Below are positions 17,025-25,749 of a stretch of DNA of 64,000 bases, piece by piece; within the stretch, counting starts at the first letter, position 1, and each line of letters starts with the position of its first letter. A model generated the notes under the pieces. The model saw only the letters and a program-made list of their open reading frames with translations, was not told where the DNA came from and did no database searches. The stretch is from positions 1 through 64,000 of the forward strand of contig NZ_RZHE01000015.1 of assembly GCF_003989825.1 (NCBI RefSeq). Direction: 5' to 3'. The translations under genes and the position numbers were made by a program. This DNA comes from Vreelandella populi (lineage in GTDB: Bacteria > Pseudomonadota > Gammaproteobacteria > Pseudomonadales > Halomonadaceae).

Positions 17025-18020
17025 TTAAAGGCCTAGCTCTTCACGTACTTCTTCCCAGTTATCACGTGTCATTAGCGTACCGGTCGTTTCAGTGTTGGCC
17101 GATGGTTCTTGGTCCTCGGCTATCCAGCGATAAAGATCTTCTGCGGTCTGGCGGCCGTGCATGGTGGAACTGACGGCGACGGTGCCATGAAAGCCGGTCG
17201 GGTTATTTCTGGAAAACTCGGCAAACGCCGCGCCCGAACCGTTGATCCCCACGCCGATGACATCTTCCGCCGCCAAGCCGTACTGTTCAGTTGCCCTAAC
17301 ACCGCCAAGTACACTCTCTTCGTTGAGGGCATAAATGACCCAATGCTCGTACTCTCCACGCTGGGAAAGCACTGGCGATGCGGCCGAGAATGCTCCGTTG
17401 GTGTCGGTACTCTGCTGAGGTGCGTCGAAAATATTCTCTTCCGGAAAGCCTGAGGCGAGCAGCGCTTGGGTGGCACCGTCAGTACGCTCTACAGCCGTCG
17501 GTAGCTCGTTGTTGGTAATACGCAGCGCGCCTACTTCCTGAGGGTCCCAGCCACGCGCTTCCATTTCAGCGGCAATCGCCTCGCCTACCTGCTGACCGAT
17601 TTTGGTTCCCGACATCCCCAGGTGCGGCACGCCTTCCATCGGCTCACCGCTGGAGGTCACAAACTGATCATCCACGGTGATCACTTTCATGCCGTACTGC
17701 TCGGCACGGTTCATAATCGCAGGCCCCAGGCGCACATCGGGTGGGCAAATGACAAACCCTTGAGCGCCCTGGGCGTAGAGGTTATCAATGGCGCTGAGTA
17801 CTTCCTGACCGTCTTCGCCGCCTAAACGAACCACTTGAAAGCCGAGCTCTTCCCCTACCTCAGTGGCCGCGCGCTGCTCGTTGATAAACCATGCCTGCTC
17901 CGGCTTTTTGACGATAAAGCCGATCTTCACGTCGTCACTTTGCGCCTGTACTGAACCCAGCGAGGCCAACATGATTGCGCTACCCAGCGCCAAACGCGTG
18001 AAAGTGGTTACGATGCCCAT
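17025..18020 (-). CDS. araF: Periplasmic arabinose-binding protein AraF
   Basis: A 331-residue binding protein with a signal peptide (to about residue 26, VQA-Q). The alignment by eye to E. coli AraF is close throughout: VKIGFIVKKPEQAWF, GAQGFVICPPDVRLGPAI, VITVDDQFV, ITNNELPTAVERT and a C-terminal MTRDNWEEV. The NNELPT-x-x-ER and DDQF elements carry sugar-contacting residues in AraF. L-arabinose is the likely main ligand; D-galactose is a possible second. AGGAG precedes the ATG. It is the second gene in the operon, 60 nt after galM. Confidence 0.93.
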   Translation of the reverse strand: MGIVTTFTRLALGSAIMLASLGSVQAQSDDVKIGFIVKKPEQAWFINEQRAATEVGEELGFQVVRLGGEDGQEVLSAIDNLYAQGAQGFVICPPDVRLGPAIMNRAEQYGMKVITVDDQFVTSSGEPMEGVPHLGMSGTKIGQQVGEAIAAEMEARGWDPQEVGALRITNNELPTAVERTDGATQALLASGFPEENIFDAPQQSTDTNGAFSAASPVLSQRGEYEHWVIYALNEESVLGGVRATEQYGLAAEDVIGVGINGSGAAFAEFSRNNPTGFHGTVAVSSTMHGRQTAEDLYRWIAEDQEPSANTETTGTLMTRDNWEEVREELGL

Positions 18021-18080
18021 TATTGTGCTCCTGACGTTTTAACGGTTGTTGGTGTTATTGATGCCAAAGGCAGTTGTTGA

Positions 18081-19313
18081 TCAGGTCGAGCCTATATCGT
18101 CCTGGACAGAAAAGCGGAAGACTGTGCGCGAACGGTAAGTCTCTCCTGGCTCTAAAATCGTACTGGGAAAGTTGTCCTGGTTGGGCGAGTCGGGGAAGTG
18201 CTGGGTTTCCAGCGCAAAGCCAGAGCGCTGCGGGTAGGGTTGGCCACTTTTACCGGTCAGGTCGCCGGTCAAGAAATTACCCGAATAGAACTGAATGCCT
18301 GGCTCGGTAGTTTCGATTTCCAGCATCCGCCCGCTTTGTGGCTCCCATACTTTGGCCGCCATCACCAGATCACCGAGTTCCGCGTCACCTCGGTTAAGCA
18401 CAAAGTTATGGTCATAGCCGCCACCGAAAGAGAGCTGCTCGTTGTCCTGCTCAATCCGCTCGCCAATCGGTGTTGCCTGGGTAAAATCGAACGGCGTACC
18501 TTCAACTGGTTGCAGCTCTCCCGTCGGAATCAAGGATTCACTGACCGGTGTAAAGACGTCGGCGTTGAGCATAAGCTGATGATCAAGAATGGAGTCGCTT
18601 CCCTCACCCTTGAGATTGAAGTAGCTATGCTGGGTAAGGTTGATGGGCGTTGCCTTATCGGTCTCAGCGCGGTAATCGACGATCAAGGCATCGTCATCGG
18701 TCAGAGTGTAAGTCACTTCAGTTTCCAGGCGACCGGGGTAACCTTCTTCGCCATCGTCGCTGGTATAGCGCAGCACAAGCCCCTTGCCTTCATCATTTTC
18801 AAACGGCTCGGCCTGCCAAAGCACCCTATCAAACCCTTGTTGGCCGCCATGCAGGTGGTTGTCGCCATCGTTGGTGGCAAGCGTGTAAGTTTCACCTTCA
18901 AGCGTGAACTGCCCTTCGGCAATACGGTTGCCGTAGCGCCCTATGATGGCACCGAAGTAAGGGTTAGCCTGTTGATATTCATCAGATAAATACTCGTCCA
19001 GCGAGTCGAATCCTAATACGATATCGTCGACATTGCCTTCCCGGTCAGGCGTCTTTAGCGAAAGGATCGTACCGCCATAATTGGCAACTCGCAGTTCAAT
19101 GCCGTTGGCGTTGGTGAGTTGATAAACGTCCACTTGACGACCATCAGGAAGTTGGCCAAACACGGATTCGGTGACGCCATGCTCTGCTTCACTATTTACC
19201 ATGGGTTCCTTATCACTTTGGGCCTGGGCCACGTTAATAAATAGCGCTGCGGTTCCTGCACTCAGCAGTAGTATTGAACCAACGCGGCTTGTTTTGGAGC
19301 GCATGAGAGGCAT
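18081..19313 (-). CDS. galM: Exported aldose 1-epimerase (mutarotase)
   Basis: The 410-residue protein has a signal peptide (cleavage near AQA-Q at residue 32) and then a full galactose mutarotase fold. Catalytic features are His in DGDNHLHGG, His in LTQHSYFN and Glu in ETTEPGIQFYSGN. It interconverts alpha and beta anomers of aldoses. Here it would act in the periplasm, before uptake, since the first operon gene leads to the binding protein AraF and the importer. Most GalM proteins of E. coli type are cytosolic, so export is notable. An AGGGGA site lies before the ATG. Confidence 0.93.
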   Translation of the reverse strand: MPLMRSKTSRVGSILLLSAGTAALFINVAQAQSDKEPMVNSEAEHGVTESVFGQLPDGRQVDVYQLTNANGIELRVANYGGTILSLKTPDREGNVDDIVLGFDSLDEYLSDEYQQANPYFGAIIGRYGNRIAEGQFTLEGETYTLATNDGDNHLHGGQQGFDRVLWQAEPFENDEGKGLVLRYTSDDGEEGYPGRLETEVTYTLTDDDALIVDYRAETDKATPINLTQHSYFNLKGEGSDSILDHQLMLNADVFTPVSESLIPTGELQPVEGTPFDFTQATPIGERIEQDNEQLSFGGGYDHNFVLNRGDAELGDLVMAAKVWEPQSGRMLEIETTEPGIQFYSGNFLTGDLTGKSGQPYPQRSGFALETQHFPDSPNQDNFPSTILEPGETYRSRTVFRFSVQDDIGST

Positions 19314-19442
19314 GTTATTTCCCCTGTTGAGGACGTTGTTATTAGCTCGACATAGTTGTTCTTGCGCAGCATCGCTTTACTAGCGCGACATGGTCGGCGC
19401 TATTACATGCCCTACAGTAGACAGCTCTGCCATAACCAACCA

Positions 19443-19468
19443 ATATGCAAATGCGTCAATTTCGATAT
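19443..19468. promoter_or_regulatory. Candidate LysR operator between galM operon and regulator
   Basis: An imperfect inverted repeat, ATATGCAAAT and ATTTCGATAT with a 6-nt spacer (8 of 10 positions paired), lies 36 nt before the divergent LysR start. It has the position and dyad form expected of a LysR recognition site for galM-araFGH. Confidence 0.45.
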
Positions 19469-19504
19469 CTTTATTGTTATCAGTACTACTAGAAGGCTTA
19501 TTTC

Positions 19505-20476
19505 ATGGGTGTTCTTGACGAGAACTGGTTTCTTCACGCACGACTAAAGTTGCGTCACTTTCAGCTATTTTTAGCACTTGATGAGCAACGCAACCTGCAC
19601 CGTGCTGCCGCCCAGCTAAACATGAGCCAACCCGCTGCCTCAAAACTGCTCAGTGACCTGGAAGCCAACCTGGGCGTGCGCTTGTTTGACCGTCAGCCAC
19701 GGGGGCTAACGCCTAATTGGTATGGAGAGGTGATGATTCGCCACGCGCATAGCGTGCTGTCGGCACTGCGGCATACCGGTGAGGAGTTGACCGCACTACG
19801 CGATGGCAACCTAGGCACCGTCGCGGTCGGCACCGTGATGGCACCTGCGGTTACGCTACTCACCAGTGCCATTGAACGTGTTCAGCGAGACCGTCCGGAA
19901 CTCAAAATCAGTGTGGAAGTAGATGTTAGCAAAGCGTTGGTGCCACGCTTACTGGAGGGAGAACTGGATTTTGCCATCACCCGTATTCCTTCAGGCAGCA
20001 ACATAGAGCACTTTGTGTTTGAGGAAATCGGTGAGGAGGAGCTGTGTTTTGTCTGCCGCGAGGGGCACCCTTTGGCAGGCAAAACATCCTTGCATCTCAC
20101 CGATATGGCCGCCTATCCGTGGTCGCTGCAACCACCCGGAGCGCTGATGCGCCAGCGCGTGGACAGTCTGTTTCTTCACCATCAGGTAGCGCCGCCCCGT
20201 CAAGTCGTCAACACTGCCGATTTGCTGGTGTCGCTGGCGCTGGTTGATAAATCCGACACCATTACGGTGACCACCCGGGAGACCGCTGACCTGCTCTGCC
20301 CGCCGCAGCGCTTTCATCTACTTCCATTTAGCGAAACGCTCAGCGTGCAGCCTTATGGACTAGTAAGTTTACGCCACCAGCGGCTTTCCCCCGGAGCGGC
20401 GGCGCTGATGAGCACGCTTCGAGAGGTTATCTCGCAAGCGTCTTTACGCACCTCAACCGCTCCTCAATCAAAGTAG
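19505..20476 (+). CDS. LysR-family regulator (GbpR-like)
   Basis: A 323-residue LysR protein: winged helix at about 15-75 (LRHFQLFLALDEQRNLHRAA, SQPAASKLLSDLEANLGVRL) and a substrate-binding domain at about 100-300. The sequence pattern is like the GbpR group that controls galactose/arabinose-binding protein operons in Agrobacterium and Azospirillum. It is divergent from the galM-araFGH-dehydratase operon, which strongly suggests it controls that operon with L-arabinose, D-galactose or D-fucose as effector. AGAAGG precedes the ATG. It converges with tctA, with only 33 nt between the stops. Confidence 0.88.
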   Translation: MGVLDENWFLHARLKLRHFQLFLALDEQRNLHRAAAQLNMSQPAASKLLSDLEANLGVRLFDRQPRGLTPNWYGEVMIRHAHSVLSALRHTGEELTALRDGNLGTVAVGTVMAPAVTLLTSAIERVQRDRPELKISVEVDVSKALVPRLLEGELDFAITRIPSGSNIEHFVFEEIGEEELCFVCREGHPLAGKTSLHLTDMAAYPWSLQPPGALMRQRVDSLFLHHQVAPPRQVVNTADLLVSLALVDKSDTITVTTRETADLLCPPQRFHLLPFSETLSVQPYGLVSLRHQRLSPGAAALMSTLREVISQASLRTSTAPQSK

Positions 20477-20509
20477 CCACAATTAATTTAAAAGCAGGTG
20501 AGCGTTTTA

Positions 20510-22015
20510 TCATAGAGATGCTCGCTCGGATTTTTGCTTCTGATAGCGATAAGCTTTAATCAACAAGGGTGAGCACCACAGCAAAATGACCGCAATGCCA
20601 AGCCCGGCGCTGATAGGCCGTGCAAAAAAGCTGGTCAGATCGCCGCCGGTTCTCAGCATGGCACTCATAAAGTTGTTTTCAACAACGGACCCCAGCACCA
20701 AACCAAGTATCGCTGGCGCCATAGGGAAGCCATTGACTGCTAAAAGATAAGCCACCAGCCCAACGATTAGCATTAACCAGATATCCACAACGCTATTATT
20801 AATAGCGAAAGCACCCACAATGCAAAAGCACAAGATAATGGGCATCAATACTCGGCTGGGTGTCAGAATGAATAACTTTGATAACCTGATAGCCATATAG
20901 CCAATAGGTAGCATCATCAGGTTAGCCAAGATAAACACAATGAAAAGTGCGTAGATTAACCCACTCCCGTCCATAAAAATGGTAGGGCCAGGGTTCATCC
21001 CTTTCATATACAAAACGCCAATCACAATAGCGGTAATAGAGTCACCCGGAATCCCGAAGACCAGGGCGGGCACCCATGCACCACTGATACCGGAATTATT
21101 AGCCGAGCTGGCATCCACAATGCCTTCTATATGACCAGTGCCATATTTAGCGCTGTCTTTTGACCTACCTTTTCCCACACCATATGAGATCCAGGCGGCG
21201 ATATCCGCACCAGCCCCAGGTAATGCGCCAATCAACGTACCAATTGAGCTGCCACGCAACAAATTGCGCCAATACCGTTTAATGTGTCTAGGCACATTAT
21301 GAAAAACACTATCATTATCAACAATACTGATAGTTTTTTTCTCGGATTTTGAGCCGTAATAACCCATCAGTTCATTGAGAGCAAACATACCAATCATAAC
21401 GGGTATGAAATTAATGCCTGCCATAAGGTCTGGCACTCCAAACGTGAAGCGAGGAGCGCCACTCATCATATCCAGCCCTACGGTTGAAAGTAGAATGCCA
21501 AAAAGCAGTGAAAGGAATGCTTTTGTTCTAGAGCCTACAGAAATAAAAATTGAGCAGCTTAGTCCCAATACCGCGAGCCAAAAGTATTCGAAAGCACTAA
21601 ACTTAAGCGCCACTTCCGCGAGTGACTGAGCAACGACGATTAAAATAATGGTGCCAAAAATACCACCAAAAACGGAACAAACTAGATTAATACCTAAAAC
21701 CTCTCTCGCTCTGCCTTTTTTCGCTAAGGCGTGAGATTCACCCACATAGGCGGCTGACGCCGGTGTGCCCGGAATATTTAAGTACGTACCTGGAATATCC
21801 CCCGCAAATATCGCCATAGCCGATGTCGTTACAATGGCCGCGATAGCGGGAATAGTGTCCATGTAAAAGGTTAAAGGTACTAATAGTGCGACAGCCATTG
21901 TCGCCGTAAGACCGGGGACTGCGCCAACAAATATACCGAATAATGAAGCTGCCAAAATAACCAAAATGGTATCAAAATTTAAAACCAGCCCCACTCCATT
22001 CATTAAAATATCCAT
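20510..22015 (-). CDS. tctA: Tripartite tricarboxylate transporter large permease TctA
   Basis: A 501-residue membrane protein with ten to twelve spans and the TctA family motif GALPGAGADIAAWISYG near 259-275 together with GAVPGLTATMAVALL near 32-46 (the two inverted-repeat signature loops). It catalyses sodium- or proton-driven uptake of a carboxylate delivered by TctC. Start overlaps tctB by 13 nt. Codon use in this gene is visibly more AT-rich than in the araFGH or xyl modules, which hints at a different origin for the 20.5-29.8 kb block. Confidence 0.95.
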   Translation of the reverse strand: MDILMNGVGLVLNFDTILVILAASLFGIFVGAVPGLTATMAVALLVPLTFYMDTIPAIAAIVTTSAMAIFAGDIPGTYLNIPGTPASAAYVGESHALAKKGRAREVLGINLVCSVFGGIFGTIILIVVAQSLAEVALKFSAFEYFWLAVLGLSCSIFISVGSRTKAFLSLLFGILLSTVGLDMMSGAPRFTFGVPDLMAGINFIPVMIGMFALNELMGYYGSKSEKKTISIVDNDSVFHNVPRHIKRYWRNLLRGSSIGTLIGALPGAGADIAAWISYGVGKGRSKDSAKYGTGHIEGIVDASSANNSGISGAWVPALVFGIPGDSITAIVIGVLYMKGMNPGPTIFMDGSGLIYALFIVFILANLMMLPIGYMAIRLSKLFILTPSRVLMPIILCFCIVGAFAINNSVVDIWLMLIVGLVAYLLAVNGFPMAPAILGLVLGSVVENNFMSAMLRTGGDLTSFFARPISAGLGIAVILLWCSPLLIKAYRYQKQKSERASL

Positions 22016-22497
22016 GGCAGGCTACCCCCTAATAAAACCCCTTGAGGCAATGGAATAAGCAAATAGTGAGAGAAAATAAAATAAATAGCGGATGACATAA
22101 CCACAGAGGTTACTAGGGCCACGTGAATCTTTGTTTTTCTCAATAACATGAGCAAAAACATAATGATCGTTATGGTAAGCATTGCTCCCAGGTAATCGCT
22201 TGCCAGGATATAAAAGACGATCGCTATGGGGGGCAGCACCATCGCCCAGCTCATTTTTTCAGACGGCGAGGCAGCGAGTGTCGGATTACCCTGTACTTCT
22301 TGAACGGCCGCTTTTCTTCTCTGCCATAGCGCATTTAAGGTAAGTACCGCGCCACCGATGCAGAATCCCCCTCCCACAAGAGAGGGGAACAGAGAAGGCC
22401 CATACTGAAGGCTGGGTAGAGTAGGAAATTGCTGGGCTGTGATAATCGTCACAATCCCTGCAATCATAAACCCTATGCCGGCGAAAACATCTCTCAT
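22003..22497 (-). CDS. tctB: Tripartite tricarboxylate transporter small subunit TctB
   Basis: A 164-residue, four-span membrane subunit of the TctB family (MRDVFAGIGFMIAGIVTI start; late spans around FYILASDYLGAMLTITII). The ATG at 22497 is preferred because AAGGA lies 6 nt before it; the ATG at 22503 is too close to that site. It lies just after tctC1 (stop at 22507) and overlaps tctA, so tctC1-tctB-tctA is a coupled unit. Confidence 0.88.
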   Translation of the reverse strand: MRDVFAGIGFMIAGIVTIITAQQFPTLPSLQYGPSLFPSLVGGGFCIGGAVLTLNALWQRRKAAVQEVQGNPTLAASPSEKMSWAMVLPPIAIVFYILASDYLGAMLTITIIMFLLMLLRKTKIHVALVTSVVMSSAIYFIFSHYLLIPLPQGVLLGGSLPWIF

Positions 22498-22506
22498 TGT
22501 CATTCC

Positions 22507-23493
22507 TTAGTTAGCTAAGCCAACTTGTTTAACAATTTCCCCGAGAATGCCGTCCATCTCTTCCATCATTTGGCCAAATTCTTCCGCATTGCGCCACTCG
22601 GTCCCAAACCCTCTCTGCGTCATGAAATCCTGGTACGTATCACTTTGATATGCAGCCTCGAGAGCTGACTCAAGCGTTGCGACCACCTCTGCATCCATTC
22701 CTTGAGGGCCGACGATTCCGCGCCACGCACCTACCTGATAGTCACTGCCCACCAGTTCGTTGGTAGTAGGAATATCGGGGAAGGCTGAAAGACGCTCCGG
22801 GGCCATGACGGCAAAACTTTTCACGCGCCCAGCATCAATCATTGAGCGAGCTTCGGGTACCGACGTAGACACGACATCTACCCCGCCCGATGCCAGCTCC
22901 GTCATCGCGGGCGCCGAGCCTTCGCTTGGAACCCAGATAACTTGGTCGGCAGGAATGCCCTGATCCATCAAAAAGCCCGCGAAAGCGAGATGCCAGATAC
23001 CGCCCTGTCCGGTTCCCGACGCGGTAAGGCTGCCTTTGGGCTCAGTGCGAATTGCCTCCATTAGCGCATCAAGACTTTCAAATGCGCCGTCTGTCGCGAC
23101 CTGGATGCCGGGTGAGTCATAGTTGATTTGCGCAATAGGGGTAAGGTCTTCGTAAGTCAAATCCGTCAATCCTTGCCAATGCATGGTATTGACCTCAACG
23201 GTCGCCAAGCCAATCGTATAGCCATCGGGCTTTGCGTTAAGTATGGCGGTATGCCCAACTACGCCGCTGCCGCCGGTACGATTCACCACGTTGACGTTCT
23301 GACCCAACTCCTCTTCCAAGGCGCGGGCAATGGTGCGCGCTGTTGCATCAGTACCGCCGCCGGCCGCCCAGGGCACAATCAACGTAAGCGGGCGTTCTGG
23401 ATAATCCGCAAGAACTGAACCAGAGGCTGCCATCGCCGCTGCTGCAATGCTGGAAGTAAGGAGCGTCTTTAGAGAATGGTTTGTAATTGTCAT
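22507..23493 (-). CDS. tctC: Tripartite tricarboxylate transporter binding protein TctC, copy 1
   Basis: A 328-residue periplasmic binding protein of the Bug/TctC family, signal peptide to about residue 30 (VLA-D), followed by YPERPLTLIVPWAAGGGTDATAR, the family loop that contacts the ligand carboxylate. It should deliver a sugar acid or other carboxylate to TctAB. It is very similar, over the whole length, to the second copy at 24629-25621; both end in EQ/KQVGLAN. GAGGA precedes the ATG. The stop is 9 nt upstream of the preferred tctB start. Confidence 0.94.
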   Translation of the reverse strand: MTITNHSLKTLLTSSIAAAAMAASGSVLADYPERPLTLIVPWAAGGGTDATARTIARALEEELGQNVNVVNRTGGSGVVGHTAILNAKPDGYTIGLATVEVNTMHWQGLTDLTYEDLTPIAQINYDSPGIQVATDGAFESLDALMEAIRTEPKGSLTASGTGQGGIWHLAFAGFLMDQGIPADQVIWVPSEGSAPAMTELASGGVDVVSTSVPEARSMIDAGRVKSFAVMAPERLSAFPDIPTTNELVGSDYQVGAWRGIVGPQGMDAEVVATLESALEAAYQSDTYQDFMTQRGFGTEWRNAEEFGQMMEEMDGILGEIVKQVGLAN

Positions 23494-23562
23494 TTCAATG
23501 TCCTCTAGTAATTACTTGCCTGCGATTTCTGGTTATAGAGATTGCTTAAAGGCCACCTTATA

Positions 23563-24360
23563 TCAGTACGCTTTTGATGACGGCTGAGGAGGCAACTCTT
23601 TATACTGGGCAAGCATTGCCAGCGCCCCCTGACGAAGCAGGCTGATATCAATACCTACCGCAATAAATTGGCAGTCTAACGCCTGATAGCGGCGCGCATC
23701 CTCCTCTAATGGCGCCAGAATCCCTACCGGCTTGCCTGCTGCATGAACCGTTTTAATCACTTTCTTTATCGCACTCTGGACATCGGGGTGGCGAGGATTG
23801 CCGGGATATCCCATCCCTACCGAAAGATCTGCCGGACCAATAAAAACCGCGTCTACTCCGTCGGTTGTTGCAATCGCTTCTGCCTGTTCAACACCTTTAG
23901 GTGACTCAACCTGGACAATCAGACAAAGCGACTCATGCGCCTTATTTAGGTAGTCATCCACGCCATCCCAACGGGTCGCACGCACCAGCCCACCGCCCAC
24001 GCCGCGTATGCCATGCGGCGGGTAGCGCGTCGCCCGTACCAAGGCGGCTGCTTGCTCAGCGCTTTCCACCATCGGCACCATTAATGTTTGTGTGCCTATA
24101 TCCAGCAGTTGCTTGATCAACGCAGGGTCATGATTAACGCTACGCACAACAGGTGCTGATGAATAAGGCGCTACGGCCTGCAGCTGGGCCAGAATAGTGG
24201 GTACCGTATTCGGGGCATGCTCGCCATCGATCAGCAGCCAATCGAACCCGGTGTTGGCGATTATTTCAGCGGCATACCCCGTCGCAAAGCCAGCCCAGCA
24301 ACCCCACATGGGTTCGCGCTTGATCAGCATGTTTTTAAAGGGATTAGTGGGCAGTTGCAT
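23563..24360 (-). CDS. HpcH/HpaI-family aldolase (GarL/RhmA-like)
   Basis: A 265-residue class II pyruvate aldolase. GFDWLLIDGEHAPN (catalytic His and following acidic residue), VQVESPKGVEQAEAIA (metal-binding Glu), VFIGPADLSVGMGY (metal-binding Asp) and GKPVGILAPLEEDARRY are all present and read much like GarL of E. coli. Such enzymes cleave 2-keto-3-deoxy sugar acids, such as 5-keto-4-deoxy-D-glucarate, to pyruvate and an aldehyde. It lies between the two tctC copies, in the same direction, with AAGGAG before the ATG. With the UxaA/GarD dehydratase and the GarR-like reductase it would complete a glucarate/galactarate-type route. The exact substrate is not settled. Confidence 0.9.
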   Translation of the reverse strand: MQLPTNPFKNMLIKREPMWGCWAGFATGYAAEIIANTGFDWLLIDGEHAPNTVPTILAQLQAVAPYSSAPVVRSVNHDPALIKQLLDIGTQTLMVPMVESAEQAAALVRATRYPPHGIRGVGGGLVRATRWDGVDDYLNKAHESLCLIVQVESPKGVEQAEAIATTDGVDAVFIGPADLSVGMGYPGNPRHPDVQSAIKKVIKTVHAAGKPVGILAPLEEDARRYQALDCQFIAVGIDISLLRQGALAMLAQYKELPPQPSSKAY

Positions 24361-24573
24361 GCGTTGGCTCCTTTGAAAGGCGGATGAAAACTACTGTCTG
24401 AAGATCATCTACATCATTAACTGACCAAGTTTTATGAGCGATGGCTTCTTAAACGCCACGACTTCGTTTATGCCATAAGGCGAATACGGCCTGTTTCAGA
24501 CATACTCCTCCCGGTGGTGAGGAGGAAAACAAGGGCCATATAAACGTGGCAAATCAGGAAACGATTAAGTAGT

Positions 24574-24614
24574 GGCGGTTTCTACAACAACAGATTCTAT
24601 TGTGAGAAACCGCC
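24574..24614 (-). other. Hairpin after tctC copy 2
   Basis: An inverted repeat with arms GGCGGTTTCTACAA and TTGT-G-AGAAACCGCC (14 bp, one bulge, 12-nt loop) sits 15 nt after the tctC2 stop. There is no T-run after it on the minus strand, so it is more like an mRNA-stabilising or partial-termination hairpin than a full terminator. Confidence 0.65.
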
Positions 24615-24628
24615 TATATTGTCGTGCC

Positions 24629-25621
24629 TCAGTTAGCTAAGCCAACCTGCTCAACAATTTCACCGAAGACGCTATCCATCTCTTGCATCAGTTGTCCGAA
24701 CTCTTCCGCGTTACGCCATTCGGTACCAAAGCCTTGCTGATCCATAAACCCCTGATAGGTCTCGCTGTTGTAAGCAGCTTCTAATGCTGCCTCAAGCGTT
24801 GCCACTATCTCCGGGTCCATGCCTTTAGGACCGGCGATACCTCGCCACTCGCCCACTTGATAGTTAGTGTCGATTAACTCTTTGGTGGTGGGGATATCTG
24901 GAAAGCTGGGGATACGGTCAGGCGACATCACTGCAAAGCTTTTAACCCGACCGGCTTCCATCATGGAACGGCCTTCCGGCACAGAGCTGGGTACGATATC
25001 AATACCCCCGGATACCAGCTCTACCATCGCTGGCGCCGCGCCTTCACTAGGAATCCAGGTAACCTGGTCGGCGGGAATATCTTGGTCCATCAAAAAACCC
25101 GCAAAGGCTAAATGCCAAACACCGCCTTGACCGGTACCTGAGGCAGTAAACGTGCCTTTAGGCTCAGTACGTATAGCTTCGAGCAGCTCTTCAAGGCTTT
25201 CATAAGGGGAGTCTGCGGCGACCTGTATGCCGGGGAAGTCATAGTTGATTTGCGCAATCGGCGTAAAGTCTTCATAAGTAAGATTGGTCAACCCCTGCCA
25301 ATGCATCATGTTCACTTCACCGGTCGCCAGGCCAAGCGTATAGCCGTCTGGCCTGGCATTGATCATGGCAGTATGGCCAACAACGCCACTGCCTCCGGTG
25401 CGGTTAACAACGTTGACGTTCTGGCCCAACTCCTCTTCCAATGCACGGGCGATGGTGCGCGCTGTCGCATCAGTGCCGCCGCCCGCAGCCCAGGGTACAA
25501 TCAACGTAATAGGACGTTCTGGATAATCCGCAAGGGCTGCGCCAGAGGCCACCATAACCGCTGCCGCAATGCTGGAAGTGAGGAGCGTCTTGATCTTGAG
25601 AGAATGGTTTGTAATTGTCAT
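24629..25621 (-). CDS. tctC: Tripartite tricarboxylate transporter binding protein TctC, copy 2
   Basis: A 330-residue paralogue of the tctC at 22507-23493. The two share long identical blocks (for example VPWAAGGGTDATARTIARAL and AFAGFLMDQ) from signal peptide to C-terminus. Differences cluster in segments such as the region around VPSEGSAPAMTELASGG versus IPSEGAAPAMVELVSGG. The ATG at 25621 is used because AAGGAA lies about 7 nt upstream; a GTG two codons earlier is less likely. No second tctAB accompanies it, so both binding proteins may feed the same permease. It is followed by a hairpin at 24574-24614. Confidence 0.93.
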   Translation of the reverse strand: MTITNHSLKIKTLLTSSIAAAVMVASGAALADYPERPITLIVPWAAGGGTDATARTIARALEEELGQNVNVVNRTGGSGVVGHTAMINARPDGYTLGLATGEVNMMHWQGLTNLTYEDFTPIAQINYDFPGIQVAADSPYESLEELLEAIRTEPKGTFTASGTGQGGVWHLAFAGFLMDQDIPADQVTWIPSEGAAPAMVELVSGGIDIVPSSVPEGRSMMEAGRVKSFAVMSPDRIPSFPDIPTTKELIDTNYQVGEWRGIAGPKGMDPEIVATLEAALEAAYNSETYQGFMDQQGFGTEWRNAEEFGQLMQEMDSVFGEIVEQVGLAN

Positions 25622-25687
25622 ATCCACTTTCCTTTAGTCGTTAACTGCCTGGTTTTGATTATCGTTTTTTGAAACTGCCGGGTTCCA

Positions 25688-25726
25688 TCCTTTATTGCTT
25701 TCCTGCCAAAAACTTCCTTTATTGCT
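25688..25726. repeat. 12-nt direct repeat between tctC2 and the iron alcohol dehydrogenase
   Basis: TCCTTTATTGCT occurs at 25688-25699 and again, identically, at 25715-25726 (27-nt period) in the 128-nt gap upstream of tctC2. This may be a paired binding site for a regulator of tctC2. Confidence 0.5.
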
Positions 25727-25749
25727 ATTAAGCCGAGAGGCCTTATCAC

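Noticed and set aside
18198..18989. A 263-codon plus-strand open frame
   Set aside because: Antisense to the well-supported mutarotase gene; no recognisable motifs.
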